Source: SVFI01 sp045535935
Lineage (GTDB): Bacteria > Bacillota > Clostridia > Lachnospirales > Lachnospiraceae
Direction of reading: 5' to 3'
DNA: 64,000 nt
Assembly: GCA_045535935.1 (NCBI GenBank)
Contig: JAZSMO010000046.1
Span: 3,405-67,404 of the forward strand
The first letter of the stretch is position 1; the number at the start of each line of letters is the position of its first letter. Positions 7,965-14,996 of the stretch are shown here, one piece after another. Below the pieces are notes generated by a model that worked only from the letters and a program-made list of their open reading frames with translations, was not told the DNA's origin and made no database searches. Position numbers and translations under genes: made by a program.

Positions 7965-8858
7965 TTATAACATAGCGTTACTGTCCGGGGAAGATTGTTT
8001 TTGAGTCCTAACCCCCGCATCCAAACTAAAATGCAGACAATCCGCCGGACATACCGCTTCACACTTTCCGCACTTGATACACTCCGGCGAAACCGATATC
8101 TCCTCCGGACGCAGATCTACCGGACAAGCCTTTTTACAATTCATACAGGAAATGCACTTTTCCTTTTCCCAGCGAACCTGCACAAGGCTGAAGCGGTTAA
8201 ACCATCCGTAAATGGCTCCCAGCGGACAAAGATACTGACAAAACGGCCGATAAATCTTTACAGAAAGAAGAATAATCACCGCCAAAATTGCCGCCTTCCA
8301 CCAAAACAATCCTCCCGCCTGCATACGTAAGTTAACATCAGCTAACATTAACGGGACCGCTCCCATAAAGGTTCCCGCCGGACAGACAAATTTACAAAAC
8401 GCCGGAACCTTGACGAATCCGGTAAACAAAACAGCGGATCCGAGGATAACCAAGCCAAACAGCATGACATATTTTCCATATTTTAAAATGTTGTGGAACG
8501 GAAGTTGTTTCCTCTTTTTAAACAGAGGAATTTTATGAAGAAGATCCTGAAACAACCCGAACGGACACATCCATCCGCATACAAAACGCCCGAAAATGCT
8601 CCCGAACACAAAAAGAAATCCAAGCACGGCAAAAGGCACCTCTATCTTTCTCTGCGCCAGGGCATTCTGCAAAGCACCCAGCGGACAGGAACCCAGCGCG
8701 CCGGGACAGGAATAACAGTTAAGTCCCGGAACACAGGCGTATTTCAGAGTTCCCTTATAGATCTTTCCATTCAGAAAACCGTACAAGTACCCGTTGGTCA
8801 GAATCGTATATATGATTTGAAATGAAAGGCGTAACTTCGCCGGATGGAATTTTTTCAT
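7965..8858 (-). CDS. NapH/CcoG-like membrane protein with two [4Fe-4S] ferredoxin motifs
   Basis: 297 residues. About five membrane segments carry the paired motifs CGWMCPFG and CQYLCPLG, typical of the NapH/NosR/CcoG group, plus two further cysteine patches (NCYSCPGALGSCPLG and FCKFVCPAG). The C-terminus has two ferredoxin-type motifs, CISCMNCKKACPVD and CIKCGKCEAVCPAD. Such proteins pass electrons across or along the membrane. It follows a TlpA-like lipoprotein and a small CXXC protein on the same strand, so a role in supplying reducing power to an extracytoplasmic thiol system is a fair inference. The electron donor and acceptor are unknown. Confidence 0.85.
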   Translation of the reverse strand: MKKFHPAKLRLSFQIIYTILTNGYLYGFLNGKIYKGTLKYACVPGLNCYSCPGALGSCPLGALQNALAQRKIEVPFAVLGFLFVFGSIFGRFVCGWMCPFGLFQDLLHKIPLFKKRKQLPFHNILKYGKYVMLFGLVILGSAVLFTGFVKVPAFCKFVCPAGTFMGAVPLMLADVNLRMQAGGLFWWKAAILAVIILLSVKIYRPFCQYLCPLGAIYGWFNRFSLVQVRWEKEKCISCMNCKKACPVDLRPEEISVSPECIKCGKCEAVCPADCLHFSLDAGVRTQKQSSPDSNAML

Positions 8859-8899
8859 TGTCTGATCCTTTTACAAATTAACCTCGGATAATTTTATAA

Positions 8900-9064
8900 T
8901 CATCCGATTCCTATACACTCCATGCATATCATAATCGCCTTGCGATAAATGTCGGAAAACTGCTGTGTAAATACTCCCACGGCGAAAAGGAGTAAGCCCA
9001 AGCTTACTCCAATCATCCATATAGGAATATTTCTTTTTTTAGTCTCCGTATTCTTCTCTGTCAT
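8900..9064 (-). CDS. Small CXXC membrane protein, CD1871A-like
   Basis: 54 residues from the ATG at 9064, which has GGGAAG a few bases upstream; ATGs at 9067 and 9088 are alternatives. A charged N-terminus is followed by one membrane helix (IPIWMIGVSLGLLLFAVGVF) and a C-terminal CMEC in RKAIMICMECIGIG. I recall a clostridial family of this plan named after C. difficile CD1871A, also next to 4Fe-4S membrane proteins. It overlaps the end of the tlpA-like gene by 26 bp and precedes the NapH-like gene, so the three are probably made together. The CXXC suggests a thiol-redox relay or a cluster ligand. Confidence 0.7.
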   Translation of the reverse strand: MTEKNTETKKRNIPIWMIGVSLGLLLFAVGVFTQQFSDIYRKAIMICMECIGIG

Positions 9065-9737
9065 CATAATCTTCCCTGTCATCGTCAACCGATCCCGTGA
9101 CAGGACCTCCTTCTTTGGTCAGAAGTTCATTTATAATCCTCTCCCATGTATCTTCATCGTTAGCACCGACTACATAAGTGAGCAACTCACCTTTTTGATT
9201 TACGAAAAACGTTGTCGGTACCGAAGAAACCCCGCCGACCAGATTTTCATATAACGACTGATTCAGCAGCAGATGCGGATAGTTAGCCTCGGTCTGCACG
9301 ATGAGATCCCATGCATTATCGATATCACTCTGCGACGCCGTATCCACCACATCACTGACAATACCGATCAGCTGAAAATTCGCTTTGTCATATTCTTCTG
9401 CAATGTCTCCCAGGTCGGGCATTTCCATAAGACATGGGTTGCAGTAGGTCGCCCAGACGTTAATCATGGTTAACTTTGACTGCGAAAAAATGTCGGAAGT
9501 CATCGGTTCACCCTCGATGGTAGTGGCTTCGAAGGAAACAACGTACGGTTCGTCTGCATCCTCACTTACGGTCTCAGACTGCTCCGTGGTAACCTCTCCG
9601 GATTGTTCCGTGGCTCCACTTGCTGACTCTTCCTGCGTCTGCTCCGGTACCGTCGGCTGCTGTATCGGCTCTTTATCTGCCCCGCAGCCTGCAAGCAGCA
9701 AAACTGCTGCCATCCATACAAATATTCTTTTTTTCAT
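9039..9737 (-). CDS. TlpA/ResA-like thioredoxin-fold lipoprotein
   Basis: 232 residues. A lipoprotein signal (VLLLAGC) puts the mature protein on the outer face of the membrane. A low-complexity linker rich in Glu, Thr and Ser (about 25-65) leads to a thioredoxin fold with the active site WATYCNPC, followed by the expected FFVNQKGEL strand. The C-terminus ends in a strongly acidic tail (DDDREDYDDREEYGD). TlpA/ResA proteins reduce extracytoplasmic disulfides, often for cytochrome or lipoprotein maturation; the partner here is unknown. It lies 17 bp after the cellulase gene and overlaps the CXXC mini-protein gene. Confidence 0.88.
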   Translation of the reverse strand: MKKRIFVWMAAVLLLAGCGADKEPIQQPTVPEQTQEESASGATEQSGEVTTEQSETVSEDADEPYVVSFEATTIEGEPMTSDIFSQSKLTMINVWATYCNPCLMEMPDLGDIAEEYDKANFQLIGIVSDVVDTASQSDIDNAWDLIVQTEANYPHLLLNQSLYENLVGGVSSVPTTFFVNQKGELLTYVVGANDEDTWERIINELLTKEGGPVTGSVDDDREDYDDREEYGD

Positions 9738-9754
9738 AGTTAGTCTCCGTTTAC

Positions 9755-11254
9755 TTATTTTAGCTTTAAGCCCGCATCACCGCTGATGATGAAACCAATA
9801 TCCCCTGTCTTTTGGCCGGATGCAAGCTTTCCGTTGTAATCCATAGACTTAATCTTCAGTTTACTGCCGCTTACGGAATATTCTCCGTTCCAACCGTTGG
9901 AAAGCTCGATATCTCCATCAAAAGAAACCGTAATTTCCCATCCGTCGATTTCCTTATCGGATGTGTTCTCCAGTTCCAAAGAATACTGGTAAAAGGCTTT
10001 TCCCTCGGATTCCCAGCTCCCTGTCACAGTAGCGGTATATTTAAGATCGCCGGAACTTTCCTTCCCCGTATCTTCCTTCTGTCCGCTGTCAGCCGCAGCA
10101 AACTTATCTTTCCCCGAAAGCAGCTTATATATCCACTTTCCGTTCTGGCTGAGATCCTCCTGCGTAAATCCCGAGGTCTTGGAACAACCGTCCGAAAAGA
10201 TGGATGATGTCTCGTTTTTATTGGACAAATTCCATGTCACATAGCTGACACCCCTTGCATCCAAAGCCTTAATCCATTCGTTGGACTGATACTCATCAAA
10301 TGCACCGTTTCCGCTGGCATCGCACGTTCCGAATTCCGACACAAAAATCGGAAGCCCTGCATCGATGGCCTGATTCATACGATCCCGAAGCCATTCCGTA
10401 TGAGTCGTCGCATAAAAGTGAAGCGCATACATGATATTGTCATACTCTGTAATCGGATCTGCAGCCGCTTTATCCACATCCTGACACCATGTCGGTGTTC
10501 CGACAATAATCAGCGCATCCTCATCGTTTGCGCGGATAATCGGAATGATCTCAAGCGCATATTTTTTTACATCCGCCCAGGAAGTCCCGCCGTTCGGTTC
10601 GTTACAAATCTCGTAAATCACATTGTCAGCCGAGGCAAACTCTTTCGACATTTCTTCAAAAAATTTCTTCGCCTCTTCCTTATTGTTATTTGGATTTTCA
10701 TCACGGAGAATATGCCAGTCGACAATCACATACATATCTGCATTGGTCGCATAAGCTACGCCGTCCTTCACAAGCTGTTTCAGCTTTGCTTTATCTCCAT
10801 CCGTACAATATCCTCCGTTTTCCGCCGTGTACATGGCAAGGCGCATCACATTGGCATTCCAATCCTTTTTCAGCTCATGAAACAGTTCCTGATTGACATA
10901 CTGCGGAAACCACGAAAGACCATGGGTACTGATTCCGCGAAGCTGAATATTGTTTCCTTTGCTGTCTTTCAGCTGCGTTCCCTCCACGTGGAGTGCTCCG
11001 GAAGCGGATGGATTACCGAAGTCGGAGTTTTCTTTTTTCGCATCTTCTTTCAAATTCTTATCTTCTTTATCAGAATCTTTTTTCGTTGTATCTTCTGTCT
11101 CAGAAGTATCCTCCGGCTCACTTTCTGTTGTCTCTACCACCGGTACATCCGACATGATTTCCTGTGTCTTTTTCCCTGCATTGCATGCTGTCATGCTAAA
11201 AGTTAGTATGACCATACAAAATGCGAATAATACTTTTTTATAGACCTTTATCAT
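9755..11254 (-). CDS. GH5 family endoglucanase lipoprotein with C-terminal carbohydrate-binding-type domain
   Basis: 499 residues from the ATG at 11254. A lipobox (FSMTAC) and an acidic, Ser/Thr-rich linker (about 25-85) precede the GH5 barrel (about 95-395): LRGISTHGLSWFP, VIVDWHIL, the acid/base Glu in YEICNEPNGG, ALHFYATTHTEWLRDR, and the nucleophile Glu in IFVSEFGTCD. The last ~95 residues, after a short linker, form a beta-rich domain with conserved Trp (SWESEGKAFYQYSLELEN, GWNGEYSVSG) resembling CBM2/CBM3-type cellulose-binding modules. There is no dockerin or SLH domain, so the enzyme is tethered by lipid. Its start overlaps the stop of the Na/Pi transporter (ATGA), implying coupled translation. 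Confidence 0.92.
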   Translation of the reverse strand: MIKVYKKVLFAFCMVILTFSMTACNAGKKTQEIMSDVPVVETTESEPEDTSETEDTTKKDSDKEDKNLKEDAKKENSDFGNPSASGALHVEGTQLKDSKGNNIQLRGISTHGLSWFPQYVNQELFHELKKDWNANVMRLAMYTAENGGYCTDGDKAKLKQLVKDGVAYATNADMYVIVDWHILRDENPNNNKEEAKKFFEEMSKEFASADNVIYEICNEPNGGTSWADVKKYALEIIPIIRANDEDALIIVGTPTWCQDVDKAAADPITEYDNIMYALHFYATTHTEWLRDRMNQAIDAGLPIFVSEFGTCDASGNGAFDEYQSNEWIKALDARGVSYVTWNLSNKNETSSIFSDGCSKTSGFTQEDLSQNGKWIYKLLSGKDKFAAADSGQKEDTGKESSGDLKYTATVTGSWESEGKAFYQYSLELENTSDKEIDGWEITVSFDGDIELSNGWNGEYSVSGSKLKIKSMDYNGKLASGQKTGDIGFIISGDAGLKLK

Positions 11255-12936
11255 AACGACTTCTCCTGCTCTTCTTCCTGCCTGCCAAGTTCCACCATAG
11301 TAACTATGACATTCGTGCAATATACTGCCACATGCTCCATCTCATCAAGAAGCTCATGAAAAACAAACTCGCTCTGCTTGTTACATTTTCCGTTTTGGAT
11401 TCTCTCAATATGCGCCAGCTTATATTCATTGCAAAGTGCACTGACTGTTTCTTTCAAGGATGTGACTTCCGCCGCCATATCCAGATCTTCTCTCTTAAAA
11501 ACATCCACAGTCAGTTCCACGATCTCCTTCACCGCACCGTTCAGTACGGAAAGTTCCTCTCTGGCTTCCTCGGAAAAAGTTGCCTTGCGCTCATAAAGAT
11601 CTCTTGCCACGTCCGCAATATTCACCGCCTGGTCCGCCAAACGCTCAAACTCACCGACCATGTACAGTATCTTGGATACCTGTCTGCTCTCCTGTGAATC
11701 CATCTCTTTTACGGGAAGCTGTACCAGATACGCCTCCAATTTATCTTCATAGCGATCGATCAACTTCTCCTTTTTATCCACTTTCCGGAACGCCTCCTCC
11801 GAAAAATCATCCAAAAGTCCAAGCGCTCTTTTTAAATTACTTTTGACCTGTCGGATCATTCCGGTCAGCGCAATCTGACTCTGTTCAATCGCCAAAGGCG
11901 GATTGTCGAGAAATCTTTCCTCCAAAAGCTCAAAATCCTCTGTCTCCGAGTCATCATCTGCTGTTGCCGGAATCAGACGGAACAACAATTTTTCAATCTG
12001 CTTGATAAACGGAAACAAAAGCACCGTCATCACAATGCGGAACAATGAGTTAATCACTGCAATACTCACCGGCGACATCACCTTATCCATAAAGTCGAAT
12101 GGTCGGAATGCATGTATTCCATAAAACAAAATCGAGCAGGCGAGCATACCGAACAAATCAATAATCAGATAGACAATCGCCGTTCTCTTTCCGTTTTTTC
12201 CTGCACCGATGGCCGACAACAGAACCGGGCTTGAGGCACCGACACCGATACCCATCGTGATCGGAAAAGCCGCTGCAAAACTGATACCGCCGGTCACGGA
12301 CAAGGCCTGCAAAACACCAATCGCAGCAGATGCACTCTGCAAAACAACCGCAAAGCCGATTCCGAGCAAAATACCGAGAATCGGATTGTTAAACATCGTA
12401 AACATACTTGTAAAATTTTCACTTTGTTTCAGGGGAGCAACTGCACCGCTCATATTCTGCATACCGACCATGAGGATTACAAATCCCAGAAGAATATCCG
12501 CCACATTATGAAGAAGCGGTTTTTTTACAAACATTTTGAAGATAATACCAACGATAGCCACCACAGCTGTGAGCGTTACAGTAGAAAAAATCTGTGCCAC
12601 TCCGCTCGTACCGTCTATGTAAGAAAGACACAATACCCATCCTGTGATACTCGTTCCGATATTGGCTCCCATAACGATTCCGATCGCCTGGGCAACTTTC
12701 ATAATGCCCGAATTGACAAAACCGACCACCATGACAGAGGTGGCAGAGGATGACTGGATCACAGCTGTCACAGCTGTTCCGAGCAATATTCCTTTGATCG
12801 GCGTGTCGGACAATCGATACAAAATAAGCTCCAGCTTATTTCCCGCTACCTTCTGCAATCCTTCCCCCATCAGGGTCATTCCGTACAAAAAGAGCGCCAC
12901 ACCGCATAATAAAGATAAAATCATTGTAATTCCCAT
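11251..12936 (-). CDS. Na/Pi cotransporter family protein with PhoU-like tail
   Basis: 561 residues. The first ~320 form the duplicated NptA/SLC34-type membrane domain: LYGMTLMGEGLQKVAG, the first QSSSATSVMVVGFVNSG repeat and the second VVLQSASAAIGVLQALSVTG repeat, both with the QSSSA-like loop that binds phosphate and sodium. The cytoplasmic C-terminus (about 345-545) is helical and PhoU-like. It imports, or possibly exports, phosphate driven by sodium. It is the first gene of a minus-strand run with the cellulase and TlpA-like lipoprotein, but a shared purpose is not obvious. Start by AGGAG ahead of the ATG. Confidence 0.93.
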   Translation of the reverse strand: MGITMILSLLCGVALFLYGMTLMGEGLQKVAGNKLELILYRLSDTPIKGILLGTAVTAVIQSSSATSVMVVGFVNSGIMKVAQAIGIVMGANIGTSITGWVLCLSYIDGTSGVAQIFSTVTLTAVVAIVGIIFKMFVKKPLLHNVADILLGFVILMVGMQNMSGAVAPLKQSENFTSMFTMFNNPILGILLGIGFAVVLQSASAAIGVLQALSVTGGISFAAAFPITMGIGVGASSPVLLSAIGAGKNGKRTAIVYLIIDLFGMLACSILFYGIHAFRPFDFMDKVMSPVSIAVINSLFRIVMTVLLFPFIKQIEKLLFRLIPATADDDSETEDFELLEERFLDNPPLAIEQSQIALTGMIRQVKSNLKRALGLLDDFSEEAFRKVDKKEKLIDRYEDKLEAYLVQLPVKEMDSQESRQVSKILYMVGEFERLADQAVNIADVARDLYERKATFSEEAREELSVLNGAVKEIVELTVDVFKREDLDMAAEVTSLKETVSALCNEYKLAHIERIQNGKCNKQSEFVFHELLDEMEHVAVYCTNVIVTMVELGRQEEEQEKSL

Positions 12937-13017
12937 AGTTTGTATTTCTCCTCATATTAGCAGCCACTCTTTGTCCGGACTCCTAAACATATACATGCTC
13001 CAATTTTACTACAGAAC

Positions 13018-13058
13018 ACAAAAAAAGAACAGAGAAAACTCCCCCGTTTCCTCTGTTC
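13018..13058 (-). terminator. Terminator after the PadR/DUF2812 pair
   Basis: Minus-strand stem GAACAGAG/CTCTGTTC with an inner AAAC/GTTT pairing and a run of eight T residues after it. Confidence 0.85.
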
Positions 13059-13082
13059 CGTGCTTTTTCAATTAGCATCGAC

Positions 13083-13805
13083 TTACTTTGATGCCGAACT
13101 TCCGGCTGCCGCCGTCTTGGCAATACCAACGAGCATTAATATAATCGCAACAATCTGTAATCCCATTTTTACCGGACCCGTCATCGTTGCCGACAGCGAA
13201 TCGGACTGTCCCATCAAAAGTGCACAGGAGTTAAGTAAAAGCCCTGCCATCAAAAGCGGCGAAAACTGTCTGTTATCTTTATCTGCCTCAATGCCCGACT
13301 GTCTGCCCTTCAGCTCCAGTATTGTGTTCTTTGTTTTAACCGCAGCATTGAGAACAGCAAATGTAAATGCCCCGACGATACATGCATATACCCAACCGAT
13401 GGTTACACCGTTTAAAGCCCCAAAAATTTCTATAAAAAGACAAAGAAGTTCTATAACGAATACCACCTTAAACATGGTCAAAATCTTGCTGTAATGTTCA
13501 ATGCTCGATTCCACGTCCGTATAAAGCTCAAACTCGCCTTCCGATGCAGGTTTACGAAGAATAATCCAGTATCCCCAGTTTTGCACAATCTCAATTCCGG
13601 CTTCATTCATAAATTCACGATAATCCTCGGTCACCGCGCCGAACTTCTCGCCGAAATCCACCTGGTATCTCCACTTGCCTTTTTCGCTTTCCTCGAATCG
13701 ATAGAAGCCTGCAAAGAATCCGGTCATTGCCCAGCCCTCATCTGCCATCTCATTTAACCACTTTGTTTCTGCATCTTTATCCCAATATAATCTAAACTTT
13801 GTCAT
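13083..13805 (-). CDS. DUF2812 domain membrane protein
   Basis: 240 residues. The N-terminal ~125 residues carry the DUF2812 pattern (TKFRLYWDKDAETKWLNEMA, GWAMTGFFAGFYRFEE, YRYQVDF-like strand, GIEIVQNWGYWIILRKP), followed by four predicted membrane segments (about 130-235). The function is unknown. DUF2812 genes commonly follow a PadR regulator in Firmicutes, as here: the two are one base apart and surely co-transcribed. A membrane stress or envelope role governed by PadR is the usual guess; nothing in the sequence shows a substrate. Confidence 0.85.
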   Translation of the reverse strand: MTKFRLYWDKDAETKWLNEMADEGWAMTGFFAGFYRFEESEKGKWRYQVDFGEKFGAVTEDYREFMNEAGIEIVQNWGYWIILRKPASEGEFELYTDVESSIEHYSKILTMFKVVFVIELLCLFIEIFGALNGVTIGWVYACIVGAFTFAVLNAAVKTKNTILELKGRQSGIEADKDNRQFSPLLMAGLLLNSCALLMGQSDSLSATMTGPVKMGLQIVAIILMLVGIAKTAAAGSSASK

Positions 13806-13806
13806 C

Positions 13807-14124
13807 TTATTTTCCCTCCATAAGTTTTGCGTTATCTAAAAGTTCCTGCAGACGTTTTTTCTCTGCCTCAAACACTTCTCTGCCTGCTTCCGTGATGATG
13901 TACTCTTTCTTTTTGCGTGACTCCGTGTCCACGCTGTGAATGTCAATCCAGCCCTTCTTCTGCAATGTCTGAATCGCCCCGTAAAGTGTTCCAGCACCGA
14001 GAGTCACGCGCTTTCCGGTCAATTCCTCTACTTCCTGCGTAATGCCATAGCCGTGGTTCGGCTTGCGCAGTGCTAACAATATGTAATACACGGCTTCTGT
14101 TAAAGGTAGATCTTTCTCTGCCAT
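13807..14124 (-). CDS. PadR family transcriptional regulator
   Basis: 105 residues. The winged helix-turn-helix fits PadR: LTEAVYYILLALRKPNHGYG, ITQEVEELTGKRVTLGAGTLYGAIQTLQKKGWI, then the wing and a C-terminal dimerisation helix (EVFEAEKKRLQELLDNAKLM; quoted in parts). PadR subgroup 2 proteins are usually autorepressors of a small operon with a membrane protein, relieved by a small ligand or drug. The upstream region holds repeated TATCG/CGATA elements across a good promoter, consistent with autoregulation. DUF2812 is the obvious target. Confidence 0.93.
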   Translation of the reverse strand: MAEKDLPLTEAVYYILLALRKPNHGYGITQEVEELTGKRVTLGAGTLYGAIQTLQKKGWIDIHSVDTESRKKKEYIITEAGREVFEAEKKRLQELLDNAKLMEGK

Positions 14125-14170
14125 TTCTGTTCCTCCTTGCCTGGTTATTTATCTTATAAGATTTTCTTTT

Positions 14171-14240
14171 ATCGCGTTCCGATGTATCGTCTCTCGATAT
14201 ATCGTGTCTATAATATATCGTGTTCCGATATATTTGTCAA
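14171..14240 (-). promoter_or_regulatory. padR promoter with repeated CGATATAT operator-like elements
   Basis: Minus strand: -35 TTGACA (14240-14235), 17-bp spacer, -10 TATATT (14217-14212). The region holds several short matches to CGATATAT and its reverse, at about 14177-14190, 14194-14203, 14212-14221 and 14225-14234, spaced roughly 15-20 bp. They cover the -10, spacer and start site, as expected for PadR autorepression. Binding is inferred. Confidence 0.65.
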
Positions 14241-14260
14241 TAGGGATTTTGAAAAATTTT

Positions 14261-14307
14261 TAAATAAAAAACGGAGTCTGAGAAGAAGCAAATCTCCATA
14301 GACTCCG
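14261..14307 (-). terminator. Terminator after xpt
   Basis: Minus-strand stem CGGAGTCT/AGACTCCG followed by TTTTTTATTTAAAAA. The surrounding sequence shares CTCCATA and ACTAAATTCTA with the terminator at 5423. Confidence 0.8.
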
Positions 14308-14340
14308 ACAACTAAATTCTATATAAACTTATGCTTATCA

Positions 14341-14922
14341 TTACTGTTCACGAAACTGAATACTTCCATCCGCTGCATCCATACTCTCCACAATCGCAAG
14401 TGACTCAAGCTGATAGCCTAAGTTGCGGATCATTCTTCCTCCTGCCTGGAATCCCTTTTCCACTGCAATACCAATTCCTTCTACGGTAGCTCCGGCTGAC
14501 TGTACAATCCCAATCAACCCTTGAAGCGCACATCCGTTTGCAAGAAAATCATCGATAATCAGCACATGATCGTCCGGTCCGAGAAACTTTTTCGATACAA
14601 TTACCTGATTTTTACAGCGGTGTGTAAAGGATTCCACCTCTGCCACATACATCTCGCCCTCGCTATTGATACTCTTACTCTTCTTCGCAAACACGACCGG
14701 TACACCGAAATGCTGCGCCGCAATACAAGCAATACCGATACCGGAAGCCTCGATGGTCAGAATCTTGTTGATCGACTTTCCCTCAAAACGTTTCTTCCAC
14801 TCCTGTCCCATCTGATTGAACAGCTCAATGTCCATCTGATGATTCAAAAAACTGTCTACTTTTAAAACATTGCCTTCTTTGACGATACCATCTTTTGTAA
14901 TTCTCTCTTCTAAAAAGTTCAT
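14341..14922 (-). CDS. xpt: Xanthine phosphoribosyltransferase
   Basis: 193 residues, the normal length. It makes XMP from xanthine and PRPP for purine salvage. The type I PRTase signature is VLIIDDFLANGCALQGLI, with the pyrophosphate loop region in TIEASGIGIACIAA and VPVVFAKKSKS. The N-terminus MNFLEERITKDG and the HQMDIELF segment are typical of Xpt. There is no purine riboswitch: only 74 bases separate it from the upstream gene and none of the conserved loop sequences are present. The start is set by GGGAG before the ATG. Confidence 0.96.
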   Translation of the reverse strand: MNFLEERITKDGIVKEGNVLKVDSFLNHQMDIELFNQMGQEWKKRFEGKSINKILTIEASGIGIACIAAQHFGVPVVFAKKSKSINSEGEMYVAEVESFTHRCKNQVIVSKKFLGPDDHVLIIDDFLANGCALQGLIGIVQSAGATVEGIGIAVEKGFQAGGRMIRNLGYQLESLAIVESMDAADGSIQFREQ

Positions 14923-14996
14923 CTTTTCTCGCTCCCGTGTTTCGTATTTTTGTATCTAAATATAGTATAAATCGATATTTACCACAATATTAATTG

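Noticed and set aside
10400..11206. 268-codon plus-strand open frame opposite the GH5 cellulase
   Set aside because: Shadow of the minus-strand gene; no ribosome binding site and a composition of chance Arg, Ile and Phe without motifs.
14923..14996. Purine riboswitch upstream of xpt
   Set aside because: Only 74 bases are free and none of the conserved loop or junction sequences are present.
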